Assembly: GCA_964577115.1 (NCBI GenBank)
Contig: CAZNXJ010000015.1
Location: 1 to 64,000 of the forward strand
Reading direction: 5' to 3'
Source of the DNA: CAZNXJ01 sp964577115
GTDB taxonomy: Bacteria > Planctomycetota > Planctomycetia > Pirellulales > Pirellulaceae
Length of the DNA stretch: 64,000 nucleotides
Position numbers and translations under genes: made by a program. Under the pieces are notes generated by a model, which was given only the letters and a program-made list of their open reading frames with translations, ran no database searches and was not told the DNA's origin. Shown piece after piece: positions 1 to 8,498 of the stretch (position 1 is its first letter; each line of letters opens with the position of its first letter).

Positions 1-148
1 CTCCTATTGAGCTTTTTCGACCACTGACCAAACACGCAAACCTTGAGATGCACCCCTTTTTTCCACATCTGGAGATTTGCGATTCGTTCTGGTACGATCT
101 GCCGAACGATATTGCCGTCGTGCGCGCGAGAGATCACGGGAACGGGCC

Positions 149-742
149 ATGAAACAGCCGATTAAAGGGGTGAGTCCGGCGGAAGTTCAGGAAGCTGTGA
201 TCATGCACGCGTGGCCCTCGATTTCCGCCTACGGGCTCGGAAGAGGAATCGGGCGTCTGCTGGCGATCCGGTGGCCGGACGTTTATTTCTTCCGGATGGG
301 CGTGCTGCTCGCACCACTCACCATCCCCTTTGCCCTCGCCCTCTATTTCTACCGACTCTTCCCGAAAATTCCCGGTGTTCCTTTTCACGGCGGTTTCTAC
401 CGCCTGACCAATCGGCGCGTGCTACAGCTGCGCAACGAGTTTCGCTTCGTGGACGAGCCGGGCAGCGATGGCCGTACAAAACGGCGGCTGCGATTCGTCT
501 TTGGCGCCGAAGTCAAATCGGTGATGCTCGATCAGTTCGAGACAATCGACATCGAACGGCGCCCCGGCCAGGAGTGGTTCGACGCGGGCGACATGATTTT
601 TCGTAGCGGCACGACCGAACGATTTCGGCTCAACGGTGTTTCGCGCCCCGAAGCCTTTCGTCACGCCTGCATGAAAGCTCGCATGGCCTACATTGGCGTC
701 AAACAGGCGCGCGCTCGCGAAGGCGAGCTCGTCGGCGCTTAA
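149..742 (+). CDS. Hypothetical membrane-anchored PH-like domain protein
   Basis: The product has 197 residues and no function I can assign. An N-terminal soluble stretch is followed by one hydrophobic segment (about residues 50-66) and then a basic region of beta-strand character containing YRLTNRRVLQLR, a pattern typical of bacterial PH (bPH2/DUF304-like) domains that sit behind a membrane anchor. The frame is open from an ATG at 77, but I prefer the ATG at 149: the extra 24 residues are Arg-rich and unlike a protein start, and a purine-rich GGGAA lies just upstream of 149. It converges on the peptidase gene on the other strand. The PH-like reading is an inference from strand pattern and the membrane segment. 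Confidence 0.6.
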   Translation: MKQPIKGVSPAEVQEAVIMHAWPSISAYGLGRGIGRLLAIRWPDVYFFRMGVLLAPLTIPFALALYFYRLFPKIPGVPFHGGFYRLTNRRVLQLRNEFRFVDEPGSDGRTKRRLRFVFGAEVKSVMLDQFETIDIERRPGQEWFDAGDMIFRSGTTERFRLNGVSRPEAFRHACMKARMAYIGVKQARAREGELVGA

Positions 743-805
743 CGGAAATCGCGTCCGAACCCGCCACACGCGCTCCGTTCACACGCCGCGTGGTGCGTCG
801 TGTTT

Positions 806-1396
806 TCAGATCATCGCCAGCACACAGCGCAGCGCTGCGGCCACCTGCACCGGAGATAGCGACGCCACATCGACAGGTTGCTGCATGGCCTGTGACGGCG
901 CCAGCGGCAAGTGCACGAACGCGGACCGCGTCTTCAGCTTCTTCCGTTCGCAAAGATACCGGCTGAAGTACAGCGTCGCATTGCAAAGATACACGCCGGC
1001 GTGATAGGAGAGCCGAGCGGGGATGCCGGCGGCACGGATCTTTGCGGCCCAGTCGCTCAGCGGTGCATTACTTTCGAAGGCAAGCGGCCCGTCGCTGACG
1101 AGCGGCGGCGGCCGTTCATTCCAGATGCCCGTCTCGCCACGAACGTTCACGGCGAATTGCTCGAGCTGAATCGAGGCACTTCCTGGCGACTGCCCGAGGT
1201 GCAGTGCGAGGTCGTGGTTGGCAGCCAGGTCCTCGTCCAGCTTATCGCGCACCCGGTCGAAATCGACCGGGTAGAGCCGCGTGACAATCCTCGGCTGAGC
1301 CGGCAGCGTACGCGTCAGTTCGACGATCGCGAGCCAGCTCGAATTCTCTGACCACCGATCGTAAGGCTCGAAGGCCGTAATCAGGACGCTTTTCAT
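806..1396 (-). CDS. pcp: Pyroglutamyl-peptidase I family (peptidase C15)
   Basis: This 196-residue cytosolic cysteine peptidase should remove N-terminal pyroglutamate from peptides. The N-terminus MKSVLITAFEPY matches the family opening. All three catalytic positions are visible: Glu79 in QLEQFAVN, Cys138 in GVYLCNATLY, and His162 in FVHLPLAP. The protein is slightly shorter than typical members (about 210-215 residues) but the core is intact. There is no signal peptide. It is convergent with the upstream PH-like gene, and no operon partner is evident. Family assignment is firm; in vivo substrates are unknown. Confidence 0.85.
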   Translation of the reverse strand: MKSVLITAFEPYDRWSENSSWLAIVELTRTLPAQPRIVTRLYPVDFDRVRDKLDEDLAANHDLALHLGQSPGSASIQLEQFAVNVRGETGIWNERPPPLVSDGPLAFESNAPLSDWAAKIRAAGIPARLSYHAGVYLCNATLYFSRYLCERKKLKTRSAFVHLPLAPSQAMQQPVDVASLSPVQVAAALRCVLAMI

Positions 1397-1715
1397 CGGC
1401 GACGATTCATGCGGAGTGGTGACGCGGGAGTCGGAGGAGTCGAAAAGCGACGAGCGCCGACAAGCGTGGCGTATGCGTGTGGCGAATGCAAGCAGGGCCC
1501 CCTCGCATGGCTCGTTCTTAGGCCGCCGGTTCTTGGCATTTTCCTGCCTCGACGACGGCCGGTCCCCGGGCCGCAGCTTGTTCCACCCGTCTCTAGATTC
1601 TAGGTTAGCCGGTTAGTAATCTATGACGGTTGGATTGAAAAAATTGCTCCAAGTACAACAACGCGAAGCGCTAGCGGTACTGACGCATCGCACTGAACTA
1701 CGCTGAGGAGACGCC
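1397..1715. other. Intergenic region without a supported gene
   Basis: About 320 bases between the divergent pcp and leucine-rich-repeat genes. Short overlapping plus-strand frames near 1409-1616 have basic, low-complexity translations and no ribosome binding site, so I do not call them. The right half is more AT-rich (1600-1660) and probably holds the promoter of the downstream gene, but no hexamer pair is convincing. GAGGAG at 1704-1709 is the ribosome binding site of the gene at 1716. Confidence 0.5.
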
Positions 1716-2552
1716 ATGAGACACGCCGTACGGCTAACGGCCCTGCTATTGGCCTGCTTGATCCTGACCGAATCCAGCCAAGCTCAGGACCTGTTCCCTG
1801 ACAAGGCTTTGGAAGCGGTCGTTCGGCAGTATGTCTTCGAGAAGCGGAATAACGAGGAGCCGCTGGTCGAAGACGACGTCAAGAATATTTCGACGATCGT
1901 GGGCAAGAACAAGGGAATCACGAATCTCGCCGGCCTCGAAAAATGCCGTAGTCTGGCTCTGCTGGACCTATCCGGCAACGAGATCTCCGACGTCACGCCG
2001 CTAAAAGATCTGAAGAATCTCCAGTCGCTCGACCTGTCCAAAAACAAGATCCAGGATATACAGCCGCTGGCCGATCTCACCGGGCTCCAGTATCTACAGC
2101 TCTCGGACAACGAGATCTCCGATATCGCGGCCGTGGAAAAACTGGAAAACCTTCGTTCGCTGTACCTTTCGAACAACAAATTGCAGGCGGTCGAGCCGCT
2201 GGCGAAGCTCACGAAGCTCTGGTCTCTGTACCTGGACGGCAATCAGGTCACCGATCTTAAGCCGCTCGCCGGCCTAACCGACCTCACGTCGCTCGACCTG
2301 CGCAACAACGGCCTGGCGGACCTGAGCCCGCTGGCCGAGATGACCGAGCTGAAATACCTGATGCTCGACAACAACAACATCAGCGACCTAGGCGTCCTGG
2401 TGGCGATGGCGAAGAAGGATTTTGAGGGCGAGAAGCGGTTTGCGCCGTTTTTGCAGATTTACCTGTCGGGCAATCCGCTTAGCGACGAGGCAAAGACGCA
2501 GCAGCTCGAAGAGCTCAAACAGTACGGCTGCCGAGTCAAGCTCGAAGACTGA
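1716..2552 (+). CDS. Secreted leucine-rich-repeat protein, internalin/SDS22-like
   Basis: The 278-residue product starts with a signal peptide (cleavage expected after about residue 23, SSQAQ) and is therefore exported. After a helical N-terminal cap come about seven leucine-rich repeats of 22 residues with the pattern LxxLxxLDLSxNxIxDIxPL, clearest at residues 80-215, then a C-terminal cap. This is the SDS22/internalin type of LRR and implies protein-protein binding outside the cytoplasm; no partner can be inferred. GAGGAG lies about 6 bases upstream of the ATG. A 9-bp hairpin follows the stop codon. Secreted LRR proteins are common in planctomycetes. Confidence 0.8.
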   Translation: MRHAVRLTALLLACLILTESSQAQDLFPDKALEAVVRQYVFEKRNNEEPLVEDDVKNISTIVGKNKGITNLAGLEKCRSLALLDLSGNEISDVTPLKDLKNLQSLDLSKNKIQDIQPLADLTGLQYLQLSDNEISDIAAVEKLENLRSLYLSNNKLQAVEPLAKLTKLWSLYLDGNQVTDLKPLAGLTDLTSLDLRNNGLADLSPLAEMTELKYLMLDNNNISDLGVLVAMAKKDFEGEKRFAPFLQIYLSGNPLSDEAKTQQLEELKQYGCRVKLED

Positions 2553-2578
2553 GCTCAGAAACCGCGATAGCCTGTGAT

Positions 2579-2600
2579 CCAGCCGCCGCGAGGCGGCTGG
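2579..2600. terminator. Hairpin downstream of LRR gene, possible terminator
   Basis: A perfect 9-bp stem, CCAGCCGCC paired with GGCGGCTGG, closes a GCGA tetraloop 27 bases after the LRR stop codon. No T-run follows on either strand, so it may be a weak or factor-assisted terminator, or simply protect the mRNA 3' end. Confidence 0.4.
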
Positions 2601-2662
2601 GGGCACGGCGGGATGCCGCCGTGGAAGAAAGATCCCCACCCCTGGGTGAGAAGCGAGTAAAG

Positions 2663-2735
2663 TGACCCCGACGGGACTCGAACCCGTGTTGCCGGCGTGA
2701 AAGGCCGGTGTCCTAGACCGCTAGACGACGGGGCC
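2663..2735 (-). tRNA. tRNA-Glu (anticodon TTC)
   Basis: A 73-base cloverleaf on the minus strand. The acceptor arm GGCCCCG pairs with CGGGGTC (one G-T pair) with discriminator A. The anticodon stem CCGGC/GCCGG holds the loop CTTTCAC, giving anticodon TTC. The T-arm carries the standard GGTTCGAGTCC. CCA is not encoded. A promoter of good quality lies about 40 bases upstream. Confidence 0.95.
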
Positions 2736-2777
2736 AATTCGACGCGACCCCTGTTCGCGGCCGCGAGACGGCTGTGG

Positions 2778-2806
2778 GTATAACCCGCACCGGCGAACCG
2801 CGTCAA
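2778..2806 (-). promoter_or_regulatory. Sigma70-type promoter of tRNA-Glu
   Basis: On the minus strand TTGACG (2806-2801) and TTATAC (2783-2778) are separated by exactly 17 bases. Transcription would begin near 2771, about 36 bases before the mature tRNA 5' end. Spacing, hexamers and position all agree. Confidence 0.8.
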
Positions 2807-2938
2807 GAGGACTCGTCCAAAGCTGGCCTTATTCTAAACGTTTCGGGCTGGACGTAAACCCGACCTGGCCGAGAATCGGCGGTCCTCTTTGGGCAGCGGG
2901 CGGTGGAGCCGGCCGCGACATCGTGGCGGGTTCCGCGC

Positions 2939-2970
2939 AAAAAGAAAACGCTCGCCCTGACAGGCGAGCG
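2939..2970 (-). terminator. Rho-independent terminator of csrA
   Basis: Read on the minus strand, an 8-bp stem (CGCTCGCC with GGCGAGCG, 6-base loop) is followed directly by TTTTCTTTTT. It lies about 135 bases beyond the stop codon of the csrA copy at 3106-3330 and upstream of the tRNA promoter, so it should separate the two units. Confidence 0.85.
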
Positions 2971-3105
2971 CCGCAATATCGCAAGACGCCATTTGGGGCA
3001 CTCGTCGGCGCGACGACGGGCGAGCGGCAAGAAATGGCGCCGATCGGCCCGTCCAACGATCGATTGACCGATCGATCATGGGGGCGTCAACGAGCCTACA
3101 CCGCA

Positions 3106-3330
3106 CTAGCTGGAGCTAGTTTCCCCGGGCGCCGCTTCGTTGGCCTGGTCCGATTCGGCTTGTGCCTCGTTCCGTTTGATGGCATCGTAGACTTCGCGAC
3201 GATGAACGGGCACTTCTTTCGGCGCTTCGACGCCCAGACGTACCTTGTCTCCGCGAATCTCAACGACGACAATCGTGATGTCGTTGTTGATCACGATGCT
3301 CTCATTCTTTTTTCGCGACAGCACTAACAT
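3106..3330 (-). CDS. csrA: Carbon storage regulator CsrA, stand-alone paralog
   Basis: A 74-residue CsrA, the small dimeric RNA-binding regulator that recognises GGA motifs in mRNA leaders. The fold-defining segments MLVLSRKKNESIVI, RGDKVRLGVEAP and VHRREVYDAI are present, and the RNA-contact positions Leu4 and Arg44 of the E. coli protein are conserved. The C-terminal tail is Ala/Glu/Ser-rich. AAGGGAA precedes the ATG. This copy is monocistronic with its own terminator and far from flagellar genes, unlike the paralog at 28791-29024. Residue 55 is Glu here, whereas the FliW-linked copy has Asn, the residue needed for FliW binding in Bacillus. A role separate from flagellin control is an inference. 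Confidence 0.93.
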   Translation of the reverse strand: MLVLSRKKNESIVINNDITIVVVEIRGDKVRLGVEAPKEVPVHRREVYDAIKRNEAQAESDQANEAAPGETSSS

Positions 3331-3990
3331 AGTTCATTCCCTTGTCTCCCCTCCGCTCCAGAACGATCGAAAGGGATTCATTGATGCGGACAGCCCGATG
3401 TCTCCTGCGAGTTGTCCACCGGCATCGGTTCCGCTCGCGTTACGCGTCGCTTCGGTAAGCGGCACACCTCAGGTGGCACCGTAAGGCGGGAGATCCAGTA
3501 ATCCCCGCGACCGAACCTACGCATCGCGTCCTCGGATACCAGTGCCAAGTGCCGGCTCGTGGAAGCGATCGGTACTTACGCGCTCGTAGCCTTCCCTCCA
3601 CTCTACGTGCTCGGGTATCGGAGTCAAGCAAAGCCACCCGGGCGGGCGGGAATTTGAGCAAAATTTTTGCTGGACAACAGTTACGACGCGCCTGACCCGC
3701 AAAAGCGGTCCTTTCGGCGGGGAAGGTCAAGGGGCGGCTGCTGGGCGAATTGCCGCGTCCGCTCGCCGCTTCGCTTTGGCGCCGCACCGCGGGGCCACCA
3801 AGCGGCTTCCGAACGACGGACACTCAGCGTCCGAAGACCGCTCGGAAGTGTGTTGTCCAGTCAGCTTGCGGGCGGGCCGCACATTTCTATAATCACGACT
3901 GGTGGCGTGCCCCCAGTTCCGCCTGACCCTTCCCTTCTCGTTGCGGGTGAGCCCTTCGCGCCCGTACTGCGCCGGTTCAGGAATTTCGGC
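3331..3990. other. Long intergenic region between csrA and nuoI
   Basis: About 660 bases between divergent genes. It must hold the csrA promoter on the minus strand (a possible TTGACT with TAGAGT 16 bases apart near 3602-3630 is weak) and holds a strong plus-strand promoter at 3866-3893. A short AT palindrome, GCAAAATTTTTGC, lies around 3657-3671. Frames running through the region translate to Arg/Pro-rich sequence without recognisable domains and start upstream of the nuo promoter, so no gene is called. Confidence 0.5.
3866..3893 (+). promoter_or_regulatory. Sigma70-type promoter of the first nuo block
   Basis: TTGCGG (3866-3871) and a perfect TATAAT (3888-3893) are 16 bases apart. Transcription would start near 3900, leaving a leader of about 90 bases before nuoI. 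This also argues that translation starts at 3991 rather than at the in-frame codons further upstream, which would not be on the transcript. Confidence 0.65.
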
Positions 3991-4518
3991 ATGATCAACT
4001 GGTTACGCAACATTTGGCTGGCCGTCTACACCGTCGCGCAAGGGATGTATGTGACGCTCCGTTACTGGGTGCTGACGTACAAATCCGACCGAGGCGCGTT
4101 CACGCAGCAGTTCGAGTATCCCGAGCGGCCAGTGCCGGTGGCAGCTCGGTATCGCGGCTTTCACCGCTACGATCTCACGACATGCATCGCCTGCGACCAA
4201 TGTGCGAAGGCCTGTCCGGTCGATTGCATCTATATCGGGAAGGAGCGCGTCGAAAACGGCAAGGGGTTCCGCGTCACGAATTTCACGATCGACTATACTA
4301 AATGCATGTTCTGCGCACTGTGCGTCGAACCTTGCCCGGTGGATTGCATCTTTATGGGTGCAACCCACGACTTGAGCTGCTACAGCCGCGACGGGTGCAT
4401 CGTGGATTTCTCCCGCTTGCCGCTCGATGTGGCCTGGGGGCGCGCGACCCTGAACCCGACGGCCGTGGCTGAGTCCAAGGTAATCACGCAACCTGTCCAC
4501 GGTGGCCCTAACCAGTAG
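3991..4518 (+). CDS. nuoI: NADH-quinone oxidoreductase subunit I (two 4Fe-4S clusters)
   Basis: A 175-residue complex I peripheral-arm subunit carrying the electron-relay clusters N6a and N6b. Two ferredoxin motifs are intact: Cys65-x2-Cys68-x2-Cys71-x3-Cys75-Pro and Cys105-x2-Cys108-x2-Cys111-x3-Cys115-Pro. The amphipathic N-terminus that docks on the membrane arm is present. The frame is open from 3667, but the ATG at 3991 has CAGGA about 10 bases upstream, gives the usual family length, and lies downstream of the promoter at 3866-3893. It is the first gene of the block nuoI-DUF2203-nuoA-nuoC-nuoD; nuoI leading the operon is unlike the E. coli order. Confidence 0.95.
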   Translation: MINWLRNIWLAVYTVAQGMYVTLRYWVLTYKSDRGAFTQQFEYPERPVPVAARYRGFHRYDLTTCIACDQCAKACPVDCIYIGKERVENGKGFRVTNFTIDYTKCMFCALCVEPCPVDCIFMGATHDLSCYSRDGCIVDFSRLPLDVAWGRATLNPTAVAESKVITQPVHGGPNQ

Positions 4519-4535
4519 TAAGGGGCGGAATTGCC

Positions 4536-5006
4536 ATGTCCCTGGAACGTTACCGACCGACGAAACTTTTCACGGTTCAGCAGGCCAACGCCACGTTGCC
4601 GCTCGTGCGCGCCATTACCGCCGATATCGTGACGCTCGCGCGGGACGTGATCGATCGCAAACAGCGGCTCGACCACCTGAACGCCGGACGCGCGGCCAAC
4701 TCGGATGATATGTACTCGGATGAGCTGTCGCAGATCGCCGAAGAGGTCGAAAAAGATACGCAGCGGCTCCAGGAGTACGCCGAAGAGCTGCGGCAATTGG
4801 GCGTCGAGCTAAAGGGAGCCTCCGAGGGGCTGGTCGATTTTCCCTCGATGATGGATGGCCGGATCGTCTATCTGTGCTGGAAGTACGGCGAACCGGAAGT
4901 GATGCACTGGCATGAGCTCGACGCGGGATTCGCCGGCCGCCAGCCGCTCGCTGCGACCAGCAGCTGCGCGTCCGACGACGGCTCGCAGAGCGCGCTACAG
5001 GCCTAA
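4536..5006 (+). CDS. DUF2203 family protein
   Basis: A 156-residue soluble protein matching DUF2203: it opens with RYRPTKLFTVQQANATLPLV, followed by a long helical, charged segment and the C-terminal block LVDFPSMMDGRIVYLCW...GEPEVMHWHELDAGF. The last 20 residues are Ser/Ala-rich. Function is unknown for the family. It starts 17 bases after nuoI with AAGGGG upstream, so it is almost certainly co-transcribed with nuoI. Lying inside a nuo operon suggests, but does not show, a link with complex I assembly or quinone metabolism. Confidence 0.85.
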   Translation: MSLERYRPTKLFTVQQANATLPLVRAITADIVTLARDVIDRKQRLDHLNAGRAANSDDMYSDELSQIAEEVEKDTQRLQEYAEELRQLGVELKGASEGLVDFPSMMDGRIVYLCWKYGEPEVMHWHELDAGFAGRQPLAATSSCASDDGSQSALQA

Positions 5007-5267
5007 GATTTCGCTCCTCGCACCGCCGGCGCGCCCGCTCGTTCCGCAGTTCAACTCCAGGGCTGCGGAACGATTCGCTCGCTCAACGCAATCAATCGCC
5101 GCCGCCCCTCCACCGCTCTCTCCTGCCCAGCCCGGCGTTGCCGGATCCAAAACGGTGGGCACCCGTCCATCTGGTGCCGTGTACCGCTAGGCAAGGCCCC
5201 TCTCGCTTCGTACAATGCGGCCTCACAATTCTCGCTCCGCATTGCCCATCCATTGCTGGAAGCTCGC

Positions 5268-5957
5268 ATGTCTGCCACTTCCTCGTCCATTGGCATCGTC
5301 GCGTACATGGCACTCTTCGCGACGGTGGGCATCGTGTTCCTGCTCGCCAATCTCCTGGTGGGCCGCTTGCTTCGTCCGGCAAACCCACACGAGGAAAAGC
5401 TGGAGATTTACGAATGCGGCGAACCCACGATTGGCTCGAGCTTCGTACAGTTCGATTTGCGTTTCTACGTGGTCGCCCTGTTGTTCATCATTTTTGACGT
5501 CGAAGTGGCGTTCTTCTTTCCGTGGGCCACCGTCTTCGGGAAGGCTACCAACTTGGCCGATCCGGCGTTGGCGGTGGTGGAACGACGAGCGGACGACGCG
5601 CTCGTGCTTACCGGGGGCGCCGAGGGGCTCTTCCGCGAATTGGGCGTACGTGAACCGGCCGTACCCGCCGCTCGGCCCGAGTTCCTCGCGACGCAGTATG
5701 ACGCCGAGTTTCCATCGCAATCGGCGATGACTGCGGAATCGAGCACCCTGATCATTCGGGAGGGCGCCCAGCGGCTCGCCTACCTCGTGATGCTGGATAT
5801 TGCCGCCTTCTTCGGCGTTCTGATGATCGGCTTTTTATATGTCTGGAAACGAGGCGACTTGGACTGGGTACGAGCGCTAGGACGCGAACGCGCCGTGCAG
5901 CGCGAGCAACGCAGCGCGGACCAGCGTGCCGACGCCGAGGCCGTGCTGAGCCTCTAG
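5268..5957 (+). CDS. nuoA: NADH-quinone oxidoreductase subunit A with large loop insertion
   Basis: NuoA is a membrane-arm subunit next to the quinone channel, normally about 120-150 residues with three membrane helices; this one has 229. Family motifs are intact: YECGEP (residues 48-53) in the first loop and FYVVALLFIIFDVE (66-79) in helix 2. Helix 3 (about 171-192) is displaced by a hydrophilic insertion of roughly 75 residues (92-168). The C-terminal tail (195-229) is charged. The ATG at 5268 is preferred over a TTG 15 bases upstream. A 260-base gap separates it from DUF2203; a TACAAT at 5212-5217 could be part of an internal promoter but has no good partner hexamer. Confidence 0.92.
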   Translation: MSATSSSIGIVAYMALFATVGIVFLLANLLVGRLLRPANPHEEKLEIYECGEPTIGSSFVQFDLRFYVVALLFIIFDVEVAFFFPWATVFGKATNLADPALAVVERRADDALVLTGGAEGLFRELGVREPAVPAARPEFLATQYDAEFPSQSAMTAESSTLIIREGAQRLAYLVMLDIAAFFGVLMIGFLYVWKRGDLDWVRALGRERAVQREQRSADQRADAEAVLSL

Positions 5958-6090
5958 TGTGCGGTGCGCCCGCCCCGGGGACGCTCGCCCTACGAGCCAG
6001 CCAACCGGGACACGGTCCGGCACGAGCAGCCCGAGCGACTCAACGTTTCGAAGGTAACCACTCGAGCTTCCTGAAACCGCATCAACGCTT

Positions 6091-6621
6091 ATGGCCGGAT
6101 CGAATCTCTTGGAGCGTTTGCAGGCGAAGTTTGGCGACGGGATCCGCGGGGCGCAGCTCGATGCACTGGATCCCTGGATCGAGGTCGCTCCAGACGCCCT
6201 GCCGGCGGTCGCGGAATACCTGAAAACCGAGCCGGACTTGAAGTTCGACATGCTGAATTGCATCAGCGGCGTGGATTACTTCGAGCCGGATGCGAAGAAG
6301 GCCGCCAAGTTGCCCTGGCAGCCGCACATCGAGGTGGTCTATCACCTCAGCAGTATCACCCACAAACACACGCTCGTCCTCAAGGTCATCCTGCCGCGCT
6401 GGAAGGACGATCAGCCCGGCCAGTTGCCCGAGGTTCCTTCGGTGGCGTCGATCTGGCGCACGGCCGACTGGCACGAGCGTGAAGTGTACGACTTGTCAGG
6501 CGTGTGGTTCCGTGATCATCCCGACCTGCGGCGAATTCTCTGCCCGGAGGATTGGGAAGGCCACCCGCTGCGGCGCGATTACGAAATGCCGCTCGAGTAC
6601 CATGGGATCCGCGGCCGCTAG
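6091..6621 (+). CDS. nuoC: NADH-quinone oxidoreductase subunit C
   Basis: A 176-residue member of the complex I 30-kDa family, which packs against NuoD in the quinone-reducing module. The signature block near the C-terminus is complete: EREVYDLSGVWF (130-140), HPDLRRIL (143-150) and DWEGHPLRRDY (154-164). It is separate from nuoD, not fused as in E. coli. It follows nuoA by 133 bases, where nuoB would be expected in most bacteria. No convincing ribosome binding site is visible before the ATG, so the start is by homology. Confidence 0.95.
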   Translation: MAGSNLLERLQAKFGDGIRGAQLDALDPWIEVAPDALPAVAEYLKTEPDLKFDMLNCISGVDYFEPDAKKAAKLPWQPHIEVVYHLSSITHKHTLVLKVILPRWKDDQPGQLPEVPSVASIWRTADWHEREVYDLSGVWFRDHPDLRRILCPEDWEGHPLRRDYEMPLEYHGIRGR

Positions 6622-6684
6622 CCGTGTAACTCTCGCGGCGGCACATTCCTCTCGACGACTCCTTTCTTCTCCGAAGCGACGACG

Positions 6685-7890
6685 ATGGCCCCGAAGCTCG
6701 ACGACCCGCGCATTGTAGAATTCGACGTTCGCACGGACGAAATGCTCGTCAACATGGGTCCACAGCACCCGAGCACGCATGGTGTGCTGCGGCTCGTGTT
6801 GCGCACGGACGGCGAAATCGTTTCCGAAGTCGAACCGCATATCGGCTACCTGCACCGCTGCGCGGAGAAGATTGGCGAGAACCTCACGCCGCGCCAATGG
6901 ATTCCGTACACGGACCGGATGGATTACCTGGCCGCGATGAACATGAATCTCGGCTGGGCACTAACGGTCGAAAAACTGCTTAAGTACGAACTGCCCGAGA
7001 AGGCTCGGCACCTGCGCGTGATCATCTGCGAGCTTCAGCGGATCGCGAGCCATCTGGTCGGCATGGGCGCATACGGGCTCGACCTCGGCACCTTCAGCCC
7101 GTTTTTGTACGCCTTCCGCGAGCGGGAAAAGATTCTCGACCTGTTTGAAGAAGCGTGTGGAGCGCGCCTGACCTATAGCTACATCACGCCCGGCGGCGCG
7201 ACGGCGGACCTCCCGCGCGGCTGGCTCCAGAAGTGCGAAGCGTTCCTGGACCAGTTCGAGCCGGTTATCGACGAGTATCACGCGCTGCTGACGACGAACA
7301 GCATCTTTGTAAAACGCACGGCGAATATCGGCGTCCTCTCGCCCGAGATGGCGATCAATTACGGCTGTACCGGCCCCGTGCTGCGTGGCAGCGGCGTCGA
7401 TCACGACCTGCGGCGCGACGGCGAAGCCCGCTACACCGAAATGTACGACGGTTACGCGTTCGAGGTCATCGTGCAGAAAGACGGGCATTACCCGCGCGAC
7501 CACGATTATCCAGCCGTGCCGCAGGAAGCCGTGCTGGGCGATTGCTGGCACCGCTTCTATGTGCGAATGCTCGAGATCGTCCAGTCGATCGATCTGGTGA
7601 GACAAGCGATCGACCGCTACAGCACCGCAACCGGCGATTGGGGCACGCCGATCAAGCTCAACACAAAGTTGCCGCCGGGCGAAGTCTATTTGGAAACCGA
7701 GGCCCCGCGGGGACAAATGGGCTTCTATCTGGTGAGCGACGGCTCTTCGATCCCCTGGCGCGTCCGAGCGCGTAGTAGCTGCTTTTCGAATCTTTCCGTT
7801 TGTCCCGAGCTCTGCCGCGGCTGCTTGATCGCCGACGTTCCTGCCATCGTCGGCTCGCTCGACATCGTGATGGGCGAGATCGACCGGTAA
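6685..7890 (+). CDS. nuoD: NADH-quinone oxidoreductase subunit D
   Basis: The 401-residue 49-kDa-type subunit that forms most of the quinone-binding pocket with NuoB. The N-terminal NMGPQHPSTHGVLRLVL contains the conserved His loop, and the C-terminus carries the typical APRGQMGFYLVSDGSSIPWR and ADVPAIVGSLDIVMGEIDR blocks. It descends from the large subunit of NiFe hydrogenases, but the cysteine ligands of a NiFe site are not in the hydrogenase arrangement, as expected for complex I. It ends the first nuo block. Its partner NuoB, which carries cluster N2, is not in this window. Confidence 0.96.
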   Translation: MAPKLDDPRIVEFDVRTDEMLVNMGPQHPSTHGVLRLVLRTDGEIVSEVEPHIGYLHRCAEKIGENLTPRQWIPYTDRMDYLAAMNMNLGWALTVEKLLKYELPEKARHLRVIICELQRIASHLVGMGAYGLDLGTFSPFLYAFREREKILDLFEEACGARLTYSYITPGGATADLPRGWLQKCEAFLDQFEPVIDEYHALLTTNSIFVKRTANIGVLSPEMAINYGCTGPVLRGSGVDHDLRRDGEARYTEMYDGYAFEVIVQKDGHYPRDHDYPAVPQEAVLGDCWHRFYVRMLEIVQSIDLVRQAIDRYSTATGDWGTPIKLNTKLPPGEVYLETEAPRGQMGFYLVSDGSSIPWRVRARSSCFSNLSVCPELCRGCLIADVPAIVGSLDIVMGEIDR

Positions 7891-8017
7891 GGCTTTTTCT
7901 CAAATCAATGAATTCCATGGCTTGAAGGAATCGAAATCCCTCGAAAGATCAAATTGACCGGAAGTTGATGCAACGGCGTTCAGTCTGAATTCGCCACTCA
8001 AAGGTCGGTGCCAAAAC

Positions 8018-8419
8018 ATGACGTGGCTCGACTGGTACAACTCGCTCTCCAAGCCAAGCTGGACGCCTGCCCCGGCGACCATCAGCCTGATCTGGCAGAT
8101 TTTGTACCCGATCATCCTCGTTAGCTTTGGCTTCGTGTTCGTCCAGGCGATCCGAAAGAAAGTGCCGGGGCGGGTCGCCTTGCCCTTCGCCATCAACCTC
8201 ATCGCCAATCTGATCTTCACCCCGATTCAGTTCTGGATGCGGAACCTGCCGCTCGCCTCGGTGGACATTCTCATCGTTTGGGGCACGATCATCTGGGCGG
8301 CAGCGGTGATCTGGAAGCACTACCGCTGGGTCGCCGTGGCGCAGTTGCCGTATTTTGTGTGGGTGTCCATTGCGACGGTATTGCAGCTGAGCATGACGGC
8401 GGCGAATTGGGGCAGGTGA
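8018..8419 (+). CDS. tspO: TspO/MBR family membrane protein
   Basis: A 133-residue, five-helix membrane protein. The Trp-rich start WLDWYNSLSKPSWTPAP and FWMRNLPLASVDI in the third helix region fit the TspO/peripheral benzodiazepine receptor family, which binds porphyrins, heme-related tetrapyrroles and sterols. In proteobacteria TspO has been linked to tetrapyrrole and stress responses. It lies 127 bases after nuoD in the same direction, so read-through is possible. Heme genes are elsewhere in this window (40.4 and 46.9 kb), not adjacent. Confidence 0.9.
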   Translation: MTWLDWYNSLSKPSWTPAPATISLIWQILYPIILVSFGFVFVQAIRKKVPGRVALPFAINLIANLIFTPIQFWMRNLPLASVDILIVWGTIIWAAAVIWKHYRWVAVAQLPYFVWVSIATVLQLSMTAANWGR

Positions 8420-8498
8420 ACCGGGCTTTCACTCGGCGCAGGCAATCCGTCGCTCATTCCAGCTCGGCAGATGCTTGACGTGGCTCGTGTTCCGGTGC

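Noticed and set aside
1409..1616. Two overlapping small plus-strand frames
   Set aside because: There is no ribosome binding site, composition is low-complexity, and the two frames overlap each other.
3057..3078. Short repeat CGATCGAT-TGAC-CGATCGAT
   Set aside because: It is a small self-complementary repeat with no sign of an integration site or operator; such sequences occur by chance near restriction-type motifs.
5212..5217. TACAAT as a promoter of nuoA
   Set aside because: No acceptable -35 hexamer lies 16-18 bases upstream, so it is not listed as a feature.
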